From Variovorax sp. TBS-050B (GTDB lineage: Bacteria > Pseudomonadota > Gammaproteobacteria > Burkholderiales > Burkholderiaceae_C): a DNA stretch of 64,000 nucleotides. Both the position numbers and the translations under genes were made by a program. Positions 16,588-26,987 of the stretch are shown here, one piece after another (position 1 is the stretch's first letter; each line of letters begins with the position of its first letter). The DNA lies in assembly GCF_029893635.1 (NCBI RefSeq), contig NZ_JARXYR010000002.1, positions 2,331,001 to 2,395,000 on the forward strand, read 5' to 3'. The notes under the pieces were generated by a model. It was given only the letters and a program-made list of their open reading frames with translations. It was not told the DNA's origin and ran no database searches.

Positions 16588-18595
16588 TCAAGGCAGGTCC
16601 TTGTTGGGTTCGGGCAGCGCGGCGTCGCGCGGCCCCACGCGGCCGAGGCGCTCCTTCAGCGACTGCGGCCGGCCGCTGATCAGCGCGGCGTAGTTGGTGG
16701 TGTTGGCGAGCACCTTCTTGACGTAGTCGCGCGTCTCGTTGAAGGGCACGTTCTCGGCCCAGATCGCGGCGTCGAGCAACGGCCCGTTGCGCCAGCTGCG
16801 CGGCCGGCCCGGGCCGGCGTTGTAGGCGGCCGCGGCGAGCGCCATCGAACCGTCGAAGTCGTCGAGCGCGAGCTTCAGGTAGTTGGTGCCGATGGTGATG
16901 TTGGTTTCGCGGTCGTTGATCTGCCCGGGCGAGAAGTCGGTCATGCCGATCTTGCGCGCGGTCCAGCGCGCGGTGGCGGGCATGACCTGCATCAGGCCCG
17001 AGGCGCCGACGCCCGAGCGCGCATCCATGATGAAGCGGCTTTCCTGGCGGATCAGGCCGTAGACGTAGGCCGGGTCGAGGCCGATGTCCTGGCTCTTGCG
17101 CAGCACCGTGTCGTGGAAGGGCATGGGAAAGCGCTGCTCGGCGTCGATCGTGCCCTTGGTGCGTTCGCTGGTGTTGATGCAGCGGTCCCACACCTCGCGC
17201 TGGCAGGCGAGGTCGGCCGCGGCGAGCAGCGCCCGGTCGTCCATGCCGCCCTTGTCGTGCAGGTTGGTGGCGTAGTTCCACTCGCGCGTGCCTTCGGAGC
17301 GCAGGCCGATGCCGATGGCGTAGAGCGCGCGGTTGAGCGAGGGGTTGGTGCGCGCGGCGTTCTTTTCCTCGGGCGTGAGCGGCGCGGGACGCGTCGGCAC
17401 CACGATGCGCTGGCCGAGCTCCTCGAGCGCGAGCATTTCGTAGAAGCCGCGCGTGCCGGCGATGCTCTGGTAGAGCTCGCGCGCCTGGGCGCGGCGTTCG
17501 TCGCCCCCCGCGCGCGGCGAGCGCGCGCGCCTTCCAGTAGACCCAGGTGGGGTCGAGCTGGGCGGTCTCGCTCATCGCGTTGATCGCGGGCGCCACTTCC
17601 TTCCACTGGCCGGCGCGCAGCGCGGCGCGCACGCGCCAGCCGAGCATGTCGTCCGACAGGTCGCCGTTCCTGGTGACGTTGGCGAAGTAGCTGCCCGCCA
17701 TCGGCGAGAGCTTGCTCGCGGCCTGGCGCCCGATGGTGCCCCAGAGCCAGTTGCGCTCCTCGGCCGAAAGCATCGGGCCCCACTTGCCGTCGAGCTGCGT
17801 GGCGGCCTGCTCCGGATCGGCCATGGCGATGCGGATCAGCGCGAGCACCACGATCTCCTTGCGCGACTTGGCGGCGACGAAGGCGCGGCCGGCGAGGAAC
17901 TTGGCGGCGCTGGCGTTGACTTCGTCGAACAGCGGCAGCGCGTCGGGCGCGGCGATGGTCACGGCGCCGCGTGCGGCCTGGGCGCGGTTGGCTTCCATCG
18001 CGAGGCGCGCCTTCTTCCAGGCGTCGTTGGGCGACATCAGCCGGGCCGCGACCATGCGGTCGGCCGCGGTCAGGCAGCCGTCGTCGGCGTCCCGCTGCGC
18101 CAGCCAGTTGCGGCGGACCTCGTCGGCCTGCGCCTGGGTGGCGCTGCCGGTGCGCAGCGCCTCGACCAGGATCGCGTAGCAGCGCACCTGCGGGTCGTCG
18201 TTCATGCGGAAGCCGGGCAGGGCGGCGGCAAAGCCGTCCCAGTCGCGGCGCTGGCCGAGCAGCAGCAGCCAGTCGTTGCGCAGCCGGTCTTCCTGGTAGG
18301 TGCCGGCGTAGCGGGAGAAGAAGTCCTGCACTTCGTTCGGCAGGGCTTCCTGCAGCCGGGCCTTCAGTTCCCAGTAGGCGGCCCAGGGTTCGAGCGCATG
18401 GCCGCGCGCCTGCGGCAGCAGCGCGGCCAGCCGCGCCTTGTCGCCGCGCTGGAAGGCCTGCTTCATCTGGATCAGCACGTCGTCGCCGGTGCCGGATTGC
18501 GCGCGTGCGGGCTGCGGCGCGAGCAATGCCGCGGCGGCGGCAAGAAGGGTGGAGAACACCAGCGCGGAGGCCCTTTGGCGCGGGCGTCGGTGCAT
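16588..18595 (-). pseudogene. slt: soluble lytic murein transglycosylase, frameshifted
   Basis: Periplasmic Slt70-type enzyme that cleaves peptidoglycan to 1,6-anhydro-muropeptides. A signal peptide (VFSTLLAAAAALLAPQPARA) leads into a long helical superhelix, and a C-terminal lysozyme-like domain has the catalytic glutamate in GLIRQESRF plus GLMQVMPATA and AAYNAGPGR. The gene is split over two frames: the N-terminal part runs to ARALAARGG, the C-terminal part resumes as DERRAQARELYQ. The switch coincides with a run of six C on the + strand (17504-17509); removing one base restores about 668 residues in one frame. It is either a real disruption or a homopolymer error. MgtC follows immediately. 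Confidence 0.85.
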
Positions 18596-18631
18596 GGGTG
18601 CCAAAATGCTCGGGAACTGCATCGGGGGATT

Positions 18632-19249
18632 ATGGACAAGTCAAAGGATGCCGGCACCTCGGCGACCGCAAGTTTTCTCAAGGAACAGCTGCGCAAGGCG
18701 CTCGTCGAACAGCGCCTGGCCATGCCCGACCGGCTGGCCCGCGCCGACCAGCTGCAGCGCGTGATGCGGATCTGGCTGGTGGGCCGGCCCGACACCGTGA
18801 TCGGCGCCTACTGGCCGATCAAGGGCGAGTTCGATCCGCTGCCCGCGCTGCACCGCTGGAAGGAAGACGGCGAACTGATGGACGAACCGCAGCGCCGCCG
18901 CATCGGCCTGCCGGTGATCGACAAGGTCCACAAGACCCTGACCTTCCATGCCTGGTATCCCGGCTGCCAGATGGAGGAAGACGCCTACGGCATCCCCAAG
19001 CCCAAGGACACCGAGCTCATCGTGCCCACGCTGCTGTTCGTGCCCTGCGTGGGCTACAGCGCCGGCGGCTACCGGCTGGGCTACGGCGGCGGCTTCTACG
19101 ACCGCACGCTGGCGGCCCTCGAACCGCGGCCGTTCACCGTGGGCCTGGGCTTCACCCACGGCTTTCTCGACGAGTACCAGCCCGAGGCGCACGACCTGCC
19201 GCTCGACGCGATCCTGAACGACAACGGCGTGGTCTGGCCTGTTGGCTAG
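18632..19249 (+). CDS. 5-formyltetrahydrofolate cyclo-ligase
   Basis: Converts 5-formyl-THF to 5,10-methenyl-THF with ATP, recycling stored folate in the cytoplasm. The 205-residue protein shows an early RKALVEQRLAM helix, GAYWPIKGEFD, and the diagnostic phosphate-binding segment GYRLGYGGGFYDRTL near the C-terminus. ATG 18632 lies just after a GGGGGA ribosome-binding site and is divergent from the transglycosylase with about 36 bases between. It is the second folate-related locus in the window besides folB. Confidence 0.92.
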   Translation: MDKSKDAGTSATASFLKEQLRKALVEQRLAMPDRLARADQLQRVMRIWLVGRPDTVIGAYWPIKGEFDPLPALHRWKEDGELMDEPQRRRIGLPVIDKVHKTLTFHAWYPGCQMEEDAYGIPKPKDTELIVPTLLFVPCVGYSAGGYRLGYGGGFYDRTLAALEPRPFTVGLGFTHGFLDEYQPEAHDLPLDAILNDNGVVWPVG

Positions 19250-19303
19250 CCCGATCCCCTGGATAGGGTGCGGTTAGAGCCCAGGGACACCGCGGAACCG
19301 GCT

Positions 19304-20287
19304 TCAGTCGATGTTGTCGACGGTGTCGGGGTCGGGCACTTCCCCGATGGTTTCGCGTGTCGTCACGGCCTGGGCCTGCAGCCACTCCGAAAAGGCCTTG
19401 ATCTCCGGCCGCAGCGCCAGCCGCGGCCCCGCGATGAGCCAGTAGCCCATCGGCGAATCCATGCGGTGCTGCGGCAGCACCTCGACCAGGTCGCCGTTGG
19501 CGAGGCTCTCGGCGATCAGCGAGCTGCGCGCCAGCACCACGCCCTGGCCGGTGAGCGCGGCCTGCACCATCTGGTAGGCGTAGTTGAAGTAGAGCCAGCG
19601 CCTCGGCTGCGCGCGCTCCAGCCCGTTGACCTCGAACCAGCGCCGCCAGGTCAGCCATTCGAGGTGCGTGCGGTGCGCGTCGCCGGCCTCGATCAGCGTG
19701 AAGCGCGTGATGTCCTCCGGCGTGCGGATCGGCGGGCTGCTCTTGATCAGCCAGGGGCTCGCCACCGGCGTCAGCGTCTCGCCGAACAGGCGCACGGCGC
19801 CATCGGGCATCGATTCGCGCGGGCCGTAGCGCAGCGCGATGTCGACGTCGGCCACCTCGAGGTCGACCGCCACGTCGCTGGCGTCGATGCGGATGTCGAT
19901 CTCCGGGTTGTCGCGCTGGAAGGCCTCGAGCCGCGGAATCAGCCACATCGATGCAAAAGACGCAAAAGTGGTCAGCGACACGCTCTTGCGCCCCGCGCTC
20001 TGGCGGATCTGCCGCACGGCCGTGTCGATGCGCGGCAGCGACTGCTGCACCGCGAGCAGCAGCTGGGCGCCGGCGCTGGTGAGCTCGACCGCGCGCGTGT
20101 GGCGCAGGAACAGCGCCACGCCCACTTCTTCTTCGAGCGACTGGATCTGGCGGCTCACGGCCGACTGGGTGAGCGCCATCTCCTCGGCCGCGGCGCGGAA
20201 ATTGAGGTGGCGTGCCACGGCCTCGAAGGCGCGCAGGTGGCCGGCCGAGATCGGGCGCGAGCGCAGGTGGGTTTGCGAATGCTGCAT
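19304..20287 (-). CDS. LysR-type regulator, GcvA-like
   Basis: Transcription factor of 327 residues: winged helix-turn-helix at residues 15-75 (LRAFEAVARHLNFRAAAEEMALTQ in two parts, then SAVSRQIQSLEEE) and a periplasmic-binding-like effector domain (LTTFASFASMWLIPRLEAF). The effector domain's SMWLIPRL segment resembles GcvA-type members. The inducer is unknown. It is divergent from the DUF2917 gene, with a 170-base intergenic region, so that gene is the natural target. Confidence 0.9.
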   Translation of the reverse strand: MQHSQTHLRSRPISAGHLRAFEAVARHLNFRAAAEEMALTQSAVSRQIQSLEEEVGVALFLRHTRAVELTSAGAQLLLAVQQSLPRIDTAVRQIRQSAGRKSVSLTTFASFASMWLIPRLEAFQRDNPEIDIRIDASDVAVDLEVADVDIALRYGPRESMPDGAVRLFGETLTPVASPWLIKSSPPIRTPEDITRFTLIEAGDAHRTHLEWLTWRRWFEVNGLERAQPRRWLYFNYAYQMVQAALTGQGVVLARSSLIAESLANGDLVEVLPQHRMDSPMGYWLIAGPRLALRPEIKAFSEWLQAQAVTTRETIGEVPDPDTVDNID

Positions 20288-20457
20288 GACGAGGAGGAGA
20301 GGGGTCCGGGGCTGCGGATCGATTGATGCGGAACCGGAATCAGTAGGCTACCTCGTTTTCATTGGACTGCCAACGGCGCAAAAACGATCATTCATTCCCG
20401 AACTGCGCAACCGCCCCGTCCTGTCATCGCGCATCGGCCAAGCCTAGGAGTCTGATC

Positions 20458-20787
20458 ATGTCCACCGCCGTCTGCACCAATCCGTCGCTCGCATCCCTGC
20501 CCGCATCCGCCCGCACCACCACCGCCGCCGCCGTCCCGCCGGCCGTGCGCCGCGGCGCCTGGCAGATCGCCCCCGGCGAGGCGATGAGCCTGAAGGCGCG
20601 GACGGCCAGCATGCTGCGCGTCCGCCAGGGCCGGGTCTGGGTCACCGCCGATGCCGGCACCGCCGCCCCGAGCGAGGACCTGGTGCTCGCCCCGGGCGAG
20701 TCGCTGGCGGTGCCCGCCGGCCAGCGCATCGTGATGGAAGCGTGGGACGGCTACGGCGCCACGTACTCGTGGGACCCGGCGGCCTGA
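20458..20787 (+). CDS. DUF2917 domain protein
   Basis: Protein of 109 residues made of an Ala/Thr-rich leader (1-35) and a compact beta domain with the DUF2917 pattern: MSLKARTASMLRVRQGRVWV, TADAG, then LVLAPGESLAVPAGQ and a final aromatic strand. No signal peptide or catalytic motif; biochemical role unknown. GGAG lies 9 bases before the ATG. It is divergent from a LysR regulator and ends at a strong terminator (20823-20846), so it is a monocistronic unit probably controlled by that regulator. Confidence 0.85.
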   Translation: MSTAVCTNPSLASLPASARTTTAAAVPPAVRRGAWQIAPGEAMSLKARTASMLRVRQGRVWVTADAGTAAPSEDLVLAPGESLAVPAGQRIVMEAWDGYGATYSWDPAA

Positions 20788-20822
20788 GCGCCGGCCTGCG
20801 GCACAACGCTTCCCACGGACGG

Positions 20823-20846
20823 AAGGCGGCTTCGGCCGCCTTTTTT
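20823..20846 (+). terminator. rho-independent terminator after DUF2917 gene
   Basis: Perfect 8-base stem AAGGCGGC / GCCGCCTT closed by a TTCG tetraloop and followed by a T run. It lies 35 bases after the DUF2917 stop and separates it from the convergent BLUF gene. This is the cleanest intrinsic terminator I saw in the window. Confidence 0.9.
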
Positions 20847-20877
20847 CTTGCCTGTTCCGTTTTGGCGCTGCGCCGGC

Positions 20878-21282
20878 TCAGCCGTTGATGTCGAAGCTCG
20901 GCCGCAGCGCCAGGAAGTGCTTCAGCGCGGCCTCGCCCTCCAGCGCATGCACGCCCGCCATCAGATCGGGCCCTTCGCTCTCGGCCAGGCCCATGCCGAA
21001 GCCGCTGTAGCGGCGCGCGGTGAGCGGCCCCTGGTAGAGCACCCGCACTTCCATGTGCCGCGGATCCTGCGCGATGCGCTGCATCAACGCTTCCAGCGAG
21101 GCTTGCGGCCCTTCGAGATGGTGGCAGAAGCGCATGCCGTCGAAGACCAGCAGACCGGTGATCTGGCTCTGGGCATTGCGGATGCGGGCCTGGGTCACGA
21201 TCGCGCCGACGGTGGCCGGCGGCAGGTCTTGCGTGAGGATGCTGCAGTAGAAGACTTCGTGAAGAGCTTGTTGTTCTGTCAT
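20878..21282 (-). CDS. BLUF-domain protein lacking the conserved glutamine
   Basis: Single-domain protein of 134 residues of the blue-light FAD-binding (BLUF) family. Y12 in VFYCS and N36 in RNAQSQITGLL keep the exact 24-residue spacing of Tyr21 and Asn45 in AppA. The residue 18 positions after N36, where the photoactive Gln63 should be, is H54 in RFCHHLEG. The LEG end of the motif is intact, so the alignment is secure. Known BLUF photochemistry needs that glutamine, so this protein either uses histidine or is not a normal photoreceptor. ATG 21282 is chosen because the open frame upstream is not family-like. Divergent from a Crp/Fnr gene over 90 bases. Confidence 0.85.
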   Translation of the reverse strand: MTEQQALHEVFYCSILTQDLPPATVGAIVTQARIRNAQSQITGLLVFDGMRFCHHLEGPQASLEALMQRIAQDPRHMEVRVLYQGPLTARRYSGFGMGLAESEGPDLMAGVHALEGEAALKHFLALRPSFDING

Positions 21283-21372
21283 GCGTGCGGAAGCGAAAGG
21301 CCCGCAAAGTTTAGGAAATCCGCCCGCCGCACGAAATGTAAAAAGACACATCCGAAAAGCCTATAGTGGCGC

Positions 21373-22143
21373 GTGAGATTCGACGACTACGCCAACCCCG
21401 CGCCGCCCCCGGCGGGCGCGAACCCGTGCGACGACTGCGCGCTGCGCCGGCTCGAGGCCTTCCTGCCGGCCACACCCGAGGAAATCCAGACCATCAAGTC
21501 GTTCCGCATCGGCACGCGCCGGGTGGCGGCAGGCGGAACGATCGTCCATGAGCACCGGCCGAGCGCCGAGCTCTTCACCCTCTATGCCGGGTGGGCCTTT
21601 CGCTACAAGACGCTGAGCGACGGCCGGCGCCAGATCCTGAACTTCCTCTTGCCCGGCGACTTCATCGGCCTGCAGGACGAATTCGCCGACGGCCAGACGC
21701 ACGGCGTCGAGGCCGTGACCGACGCCACGCTCTGCGCCTTCTCGCGCGGCCGGCTGTGGGAGCTCTTCCATGCGCAGCCCAAGCTCGGCTACGACATCAC
21801 CTGGCTGGCCGCGCGCGAGGAAAAGCACGTCGACGACAACCTCGTGACCGCCGGCCGCCGCAATGCGGTCGAGCGCGTCGCCATGCTGCTGATGCACCTG
21901 TTCCGCCGCGCCCAGCGCGTGGGCATGGTGCGCGACGACTGGGTGGAGTTTCCGTTCAACCAGCAGCACATCGCCGATGCGCTCGGGCTGTCGCTGGTGC
22001 ACACCAACAAGACCCTGCGCAAGCTCCAGAGCCTGGGCTTCTACAAGCTCGATGCGGGCTGGCTGCGCATCCTCGAGCCGCATGCGCTCGAGCGGCTGGG
22101 CGACTACTTCGAGCGCCCGATGCGCCCGATGCCGCTGATCTGA
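21373..22143 (+). CDS. Crp/Fnr-family transcription regulator
   Basis: Regulator of 256 residues starting at GTG 21373. A cyclic-nucleotide-binding-like beta roll (residues 40-135) is followed by a dimer helix and a winged helix (FNQQHIADALGLSLVHTNKTL, residues about 195-217). Cysteines C19 and C22 (NPCDDC) and C121 (TLCAFSR) line up with Fnr C20, C23 and C122, but the position of Fnr C29 is E28. The recognition helix has VHTNK where Fnr has VETISR, so its site should differ from the standard Fnr box. A TATAGT hexamer lies only about 10 bases upstream of the GTG, suggesting a very short or absent leader. Divergent from the BLUF gene. Confidence 0.88.
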   Translation: MRFDDYANPAPPPAGANPCDDCALRRLEAFLPATPEEIQTIKSFRIGTRRVAAGGTIVHEHRPSAELFTLYAGWAFRYKTLSDGRRQILNFLLPGDFIGLQDEFADGQTHGVEAVTDATLCAFSRGRLWELFHAQPKLGYDITWLAAREEKHVDDNLVTAGRRNAVERVAMLLMHLFRRAQRVGMVRDDWVEFPFNQQHIADALGLSLVHTNKTLRKLQSLGFYKLDAGWLRILEPHALERLGDYFERPMRPMPLI

Positions 22144-22158
22144 GCCCCCAGGCCGCGT

Positions 22159-23028
22159 TCAGCGCGCCGCCACCAGCTGCCGCACGTCGTCCCGGTAGGC
22201 CTGCAGCCGCCGCAGCGCCTGCTCGCGCTGGCCCGGGGCGGTGATGTTGTGCAGCGCCGCGAGGTTGCGGCAGCCCTCCTGCAGCAGCGCCTGCTGGTGT
22301 TCGCGCCAGGGGCCGGGCGGCGGATCGGCGACGCGCATCACGTAGGCATGGATCGCCGCGCGCGCCTCCGCGGCCGGCGGCCGGGCGGACTGGAAGCCGC
22401 GCAGCAGCGCCAGCGCCTCCTGCTGGCGCTGGCGGCGCTCGGCATCGGCCAGGCGCGGATCGAACACCGACTGCGCCACCTGTTGCCGCACCAGCGCGCG
22501 CTGTTCGGGCGTCAGGCGGCCGTAGAAGTCCTCCAGCCGCTCGACGAACTTGTCGTAGCGCCGCTCCTGCACCTGGGCCGCGCTGCGGTCCAGCCATTCC
22601 TTGCGGTATTCGGCGTTGTTCTTGGCGTACTTGCGTTCGAGCTGCTGCAACTGCGCCTCGCCCAGGCTCAGCGCGAGTTCGGTGCCCGCCGGCTCGGCCT
22701 GCTCGGCCACCGCGAGCAGGCGTTCGCGGATCCGGTCGGCCATGCGGCAGGCCTCCGTCGCGGTCACGTCGCGCGGCGCCAGCGCCTCGGCTTCCTGCAG
22801 CAGCGTGGCCACGCGGGGCAGCTCGTTCCGGCGGTGCCAGGCGAGCAGCTGGGCCAGTTCGTCGCGCACCTTGGGCGTCTGCGCGCCGTCGAGGTCGAGG
22901 TAGCCGTCGAGCCACCAGTAGCTCAATTCGGGCAGGTTGTTGTAGGCCAGCCGCACCGTGCTGCAGGCGCCCAGCGCGGCCGCCGCGAGCAGCAGGCCGA
23001 TAATCCGCGCCAGATTGACGCAACGCAT
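22159..23028 (-). CDS. DUF6279 lipoprotein
   Basis: Lipoprotein of 289 residues with a signal sequence ending in the lipobox LGAC, then a segment STVRLAYNNLPELSYWWLD that is characteristic of the DUF6279 family. The remainder is strongly helical with many Arg/Glu/Gln residues and probably coiled. Function unknown. ATG 23028 places the signal peptide properly; ATG 23046 would overlap the divergent glmU start. It converges on the Crp/Fnr gene with a 15-base gap. Confidence 0.8.
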   Translation of the reverse strand: MRCVNLARIIGLLLAAAALGACSTVRLAYNNLPELSYWWLDGYLDLDGAQTPKVRDELAQLLAWHRRNELPRVATLLQEAEALAPRDVTATEACRMADRIRERLLAVAEQAEPAGTELALSLGEAQLQQLERKYAKNNAEYRKEWLDRSAAQVQERRYDKFVERLEDFYGRLTPEQRALVRQQVAQSVFDPRLADAERRQRQQEALALLRGFQSARPPAAEARAAIHAYVMRVADPPPGPWREHQQALLQEGCRNLAALHNITAPGQREQALRRLQAYRDDVRQLVAAR

Positions 23029-23044
23029 TCGGTGAGAAAGAAGC

Positions 23045-24454
23045 ATGGATCAGATTTCCCAACAGGACCAGGCCCCGGTCGACGTGGTCATCATGGCCGC
23101 CGGCAAGGGCACGCGCATGAAGAGCCGGCTGCCCAAAGTGTTGCATCGTTTGGCCGGCCGTGCGCTGCTCGCGCATGTGACCGACACCGCGGCGCGGCTC
23201 GGCGCGCGCCATGTGGTGGTGGTCACCGGCCACGGCGCGGCGGAGGTCGAGGCGGCGATGCACGGCCGGCCGCTGCAGTTCGCGCGCCAGGAGCCGCAGC
23301 TCGGCACGGGCCATGCGGTGCAGCAGGCCATGCCGCTGCTGCCCGACGACGGGGTGGTGCTCGTGCTCTCGGGCGACGTGCCGCTGATCGCCGAGGACAC
23401 GCTGCGCGCGCTGATCGCCGCCGGCGCGGGCGAGCGGCTCGCGCTGCTGACCATCGAGGTCGACGATCCGACCGGCTACGGGCGCATCGTGCGTGCCGAG
23501 GCGGAGGGCGGGGCGGTGACGGCCATCGTCGAGCAGAAGGACGCCACCGATGCGCAGCGCGCCATCCGCGAGGTCTACAGCGGCATGATGGCCGTGCCCG
23601 CGGCGCGGCTGAAGGGCTGGCTCGGCCGGCTAGACAACCGCAACGCGCAGGGCGAGTACTACCTGACCGATGTCGTCAAGCTCGCGGCCGCCGACGGCGT
23701 GCCGGTGGTTGCGCACGTCACGGACGACGCGCTGCAGGTGGCCGGCATCAACAGCCCCGCGCAACTCGCCGGGCTCGAACGCGCATGGCAGCTGCGGCAG
23801 GCCGAGGCGCTCATGGCGCAGGGGGTGCGGCTTGCCGATCCGGCGCGCTTCGACCTGCGCGGCACGCTGGCTTGCGAGGCCGACGTCGAGATCGACGTCA
23901 ACTGCGTGTTCGAGGGCGCGGTGTTCCTCGGCGAAGGCGTGCGCATCGGCGCCAACTGCGTGATCGCCAACGCCCGCATCGAAGCCGGCGCGGTGATCCA
24001 TCCCTTCACCCACATCGACGGCGAGAAGGCCGGCGTGACGGTGGGCGAGAAGGCGCTGGTCGGGCCCTTCGCGCGCCTGCGCCCCGGGGCCCAGCTGGGC
24101 GCCGAGGTGCACATCGGCAACTTCGTCGAGGTCAAGAACTCGACCCTGGCCGACGGCGCCAAGGCCAACCACCTGGCCTACCTCGGCGACGCCACCGTGG
24201 GCCGGCGCGTCAATTACGGCGCGGGCAGCATCACGGCCAACTACGACGGCGCCAACAAGCACCGCACCGTGATCGAGGACGACGTGCACGTGGGCAGCAA
24301 CTGCGTGCTGGTGGCGCCGGTGACCATCGGCGCCGGCGGCACCATCGGCGGCGGCTCGACGGTCAACAAGTCCACCGAACCCGGTGCGCTCACCGTCGCG
24401 CGCAGCAAGCCGGTCAGCTATCCGAACTGGCAGCGCCCGCAGAAGAAGAAATAG
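23045..24454 (+). CDS. glmU: bifunctional GlmU (N-acetylglucosamine-1-P uridyltransferase / glucosamine-1-P acetyltransferase)
   Basis: Makes UDP-GlcNAc, the precursor of peptidoglycan and LPS. Residues 12-240 form the uridyltransferase with the nucleotide loop AAGKGTRMKS and the LSGDVPL metal site; residues about 260-460 form a left-handed beta helix of hexapeptide repeats (IGANCVIANARI, VKNSTLADGAKANH, NYGAGSITANYDG) that carries the acetyltransferase site. 469 residues, slightly above the usual 456 because of a short N-terminal extension. The 3' end overlaps the convergent Lrp gene by 41 bases. glmS follows downstream on the same strand. Confidence 0.97.
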   Translation: MDQISQQDQAPVDVVIMAAGKGTRMKSRLPKVLHRLAGRALLAHVTDTAARLGARHVVVVTGHGAAEVEAAMHGRPLQFARQEPQLGTGHAVQQAMPLLPDDGVVLVLSGDVPLIAEDTLRALIAAGAGERLALLTIEVDDPTGYGRIVRAEAEGGAVTAIVEQKDATDAQRAIREVYSGMMAVPAARLKGWLGRLDNRNAQGEYYLTDVVKLAAADGVPVVAHVTDDALQVAGINSPAQLAGLERAWQLRQAEALMAQGVRLADPARFDLRGTLACEADVEIDVNCVFEGAVFLGEGVRIGANCVIANARIEAGAVIHPFTHIDGEKAGVTVGEKALVGPFARLRPGAQLGAEVHIGNFVEVKNSTLADGAKANHLAYLGDATVGRRVNYGAGSITANYDGANKHRTVIEDDVHVGSNCVLVAPVTIGAGGTIGGGSTVNKSTEPGALTVARSKPVSYPNWQRPQKKK

Positions 24455-24926
24455 GCAGCCGGGGCTCGAACTTCGCGCGCTTCAGACTGAAGAAGGCCTT
24501 GACGTTGCGCACGTTCGCGTCGGCCGTGAAGAGCCGCTGCGCGAGCGCGCCATAGCCCGGCATGTCGCGCGCGGCCACCACCAGCACGAAATCCGGCCCG
24601 GGCGAGACGCGCCAGCATTGCTGCACGGCCTCGTCGGCGATCACGCGCGCCTCGAAGGCGTCGAGCGCCGCGGCATCCTGACGGTCGAGCGATATCTCCA
24701 CCACCGCCTGCAGGCCGTGGCCCAGCACCGCCGCGAGCCGGTCGGGCGAGAGCAGCGCGACCTGGCGCTCGATGAGCCCCGCCTCGCGCAGCCGCTGCAC
24801 CCGCCGCAGGCAGGTGGGCGGTGAGATCCCGACCTCGGCGGCGAGGCGCTGGTTGGTCTGAGAGGCGTCGTGCTGGAGGGCGTCCAGCAGGCGCAGGTCG
24901 GTGGGATCGAGCGATAAGGATTCCAT
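24414..24926 (-). CDS. Lrp/AsnC-family regulator
   Basis: Feast/famine regulator of about 170 residues: N-terminal helix-turn-helix (LDPTDLRLLDALQ, then GISPPTCLRRVQRLREAGLI) and a C-terminal RAM ligand domain. Its target may be itself or glmS, since the 150 bases upstream carry repeated ATGGAAT elements and glmS starts just beyond. ATG 24926 matches typical Lrp starts; the open frame continues ten residues further into those repeats. It lies between glmU and glmS in the opposite direction, overlapping glmU. Confidence 0.88.
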   Translation of the reverse strand: MESLSLDPTDLRLLDALQHDASQTNQRLAAEVGISPPTCLRRVQRLREAGLIERQVALLSPDRLAAVLGHGLQAVVEISLDRQDAAALDAFEARVIADEAVQQCWRVSPGPDFVLVVAARDMPGYGALAQRLFTADANVRNVKAFFSLKRAKFEPRLPISSSAGAASSDS

Positions 24927-24979
24927 GAATTGCGGAATTATGGAATAAAACTCCATATGGATGATTGCATGGAATAAAA
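24921..24979. promoter_or_regulatory. candidate Lrp-type operator cluster between lrp and glmS
   Basis: An AT-rich patch in a GC-rich genome. ATGGAATAAAA occurs twice in direct orientation (24940-24950 and 24969-24979, 29 bases apart), and its inverse TTCCAT (24921-24926) and CTCCAT (24951-24956) lie between and before them. Multiple phased half-sites suit an Lrp family octamer. The binding protein is inferred from adjacency. Confidence 0.4.
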
Positions 24980-25076
24980 AGCCAAATCGATCGGAATTTC
25001 GACTGCATATTTCTTTGCTCCCTGCCTACCATCGAGCCCTTTCCCGTTCCTTCCTCTTCTCTCCAAAGGCAACCCC

Positions 25077-26960
<1,884 letters not shown>

Positions 26961-26987
26961 GGAGGGACGGCGGCGCTCAACAACGGC

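Noticed and set aside
16583..18622. 679-codon continuous frame as the true transglycosylase
   Set aside because: Its C-terminal 300 residues are Arg/Ala/Gly nonsense, while the catalytic domain lies in the neighbouring frame.
24927..25076. glmS ribozyme or riboswitch upstream of glmS
   Set aside because: Only 150 AT-rich bases with simple repeats; no fold or conserved core of the ribozyme seen, and it is mainly a Gram-positive element.
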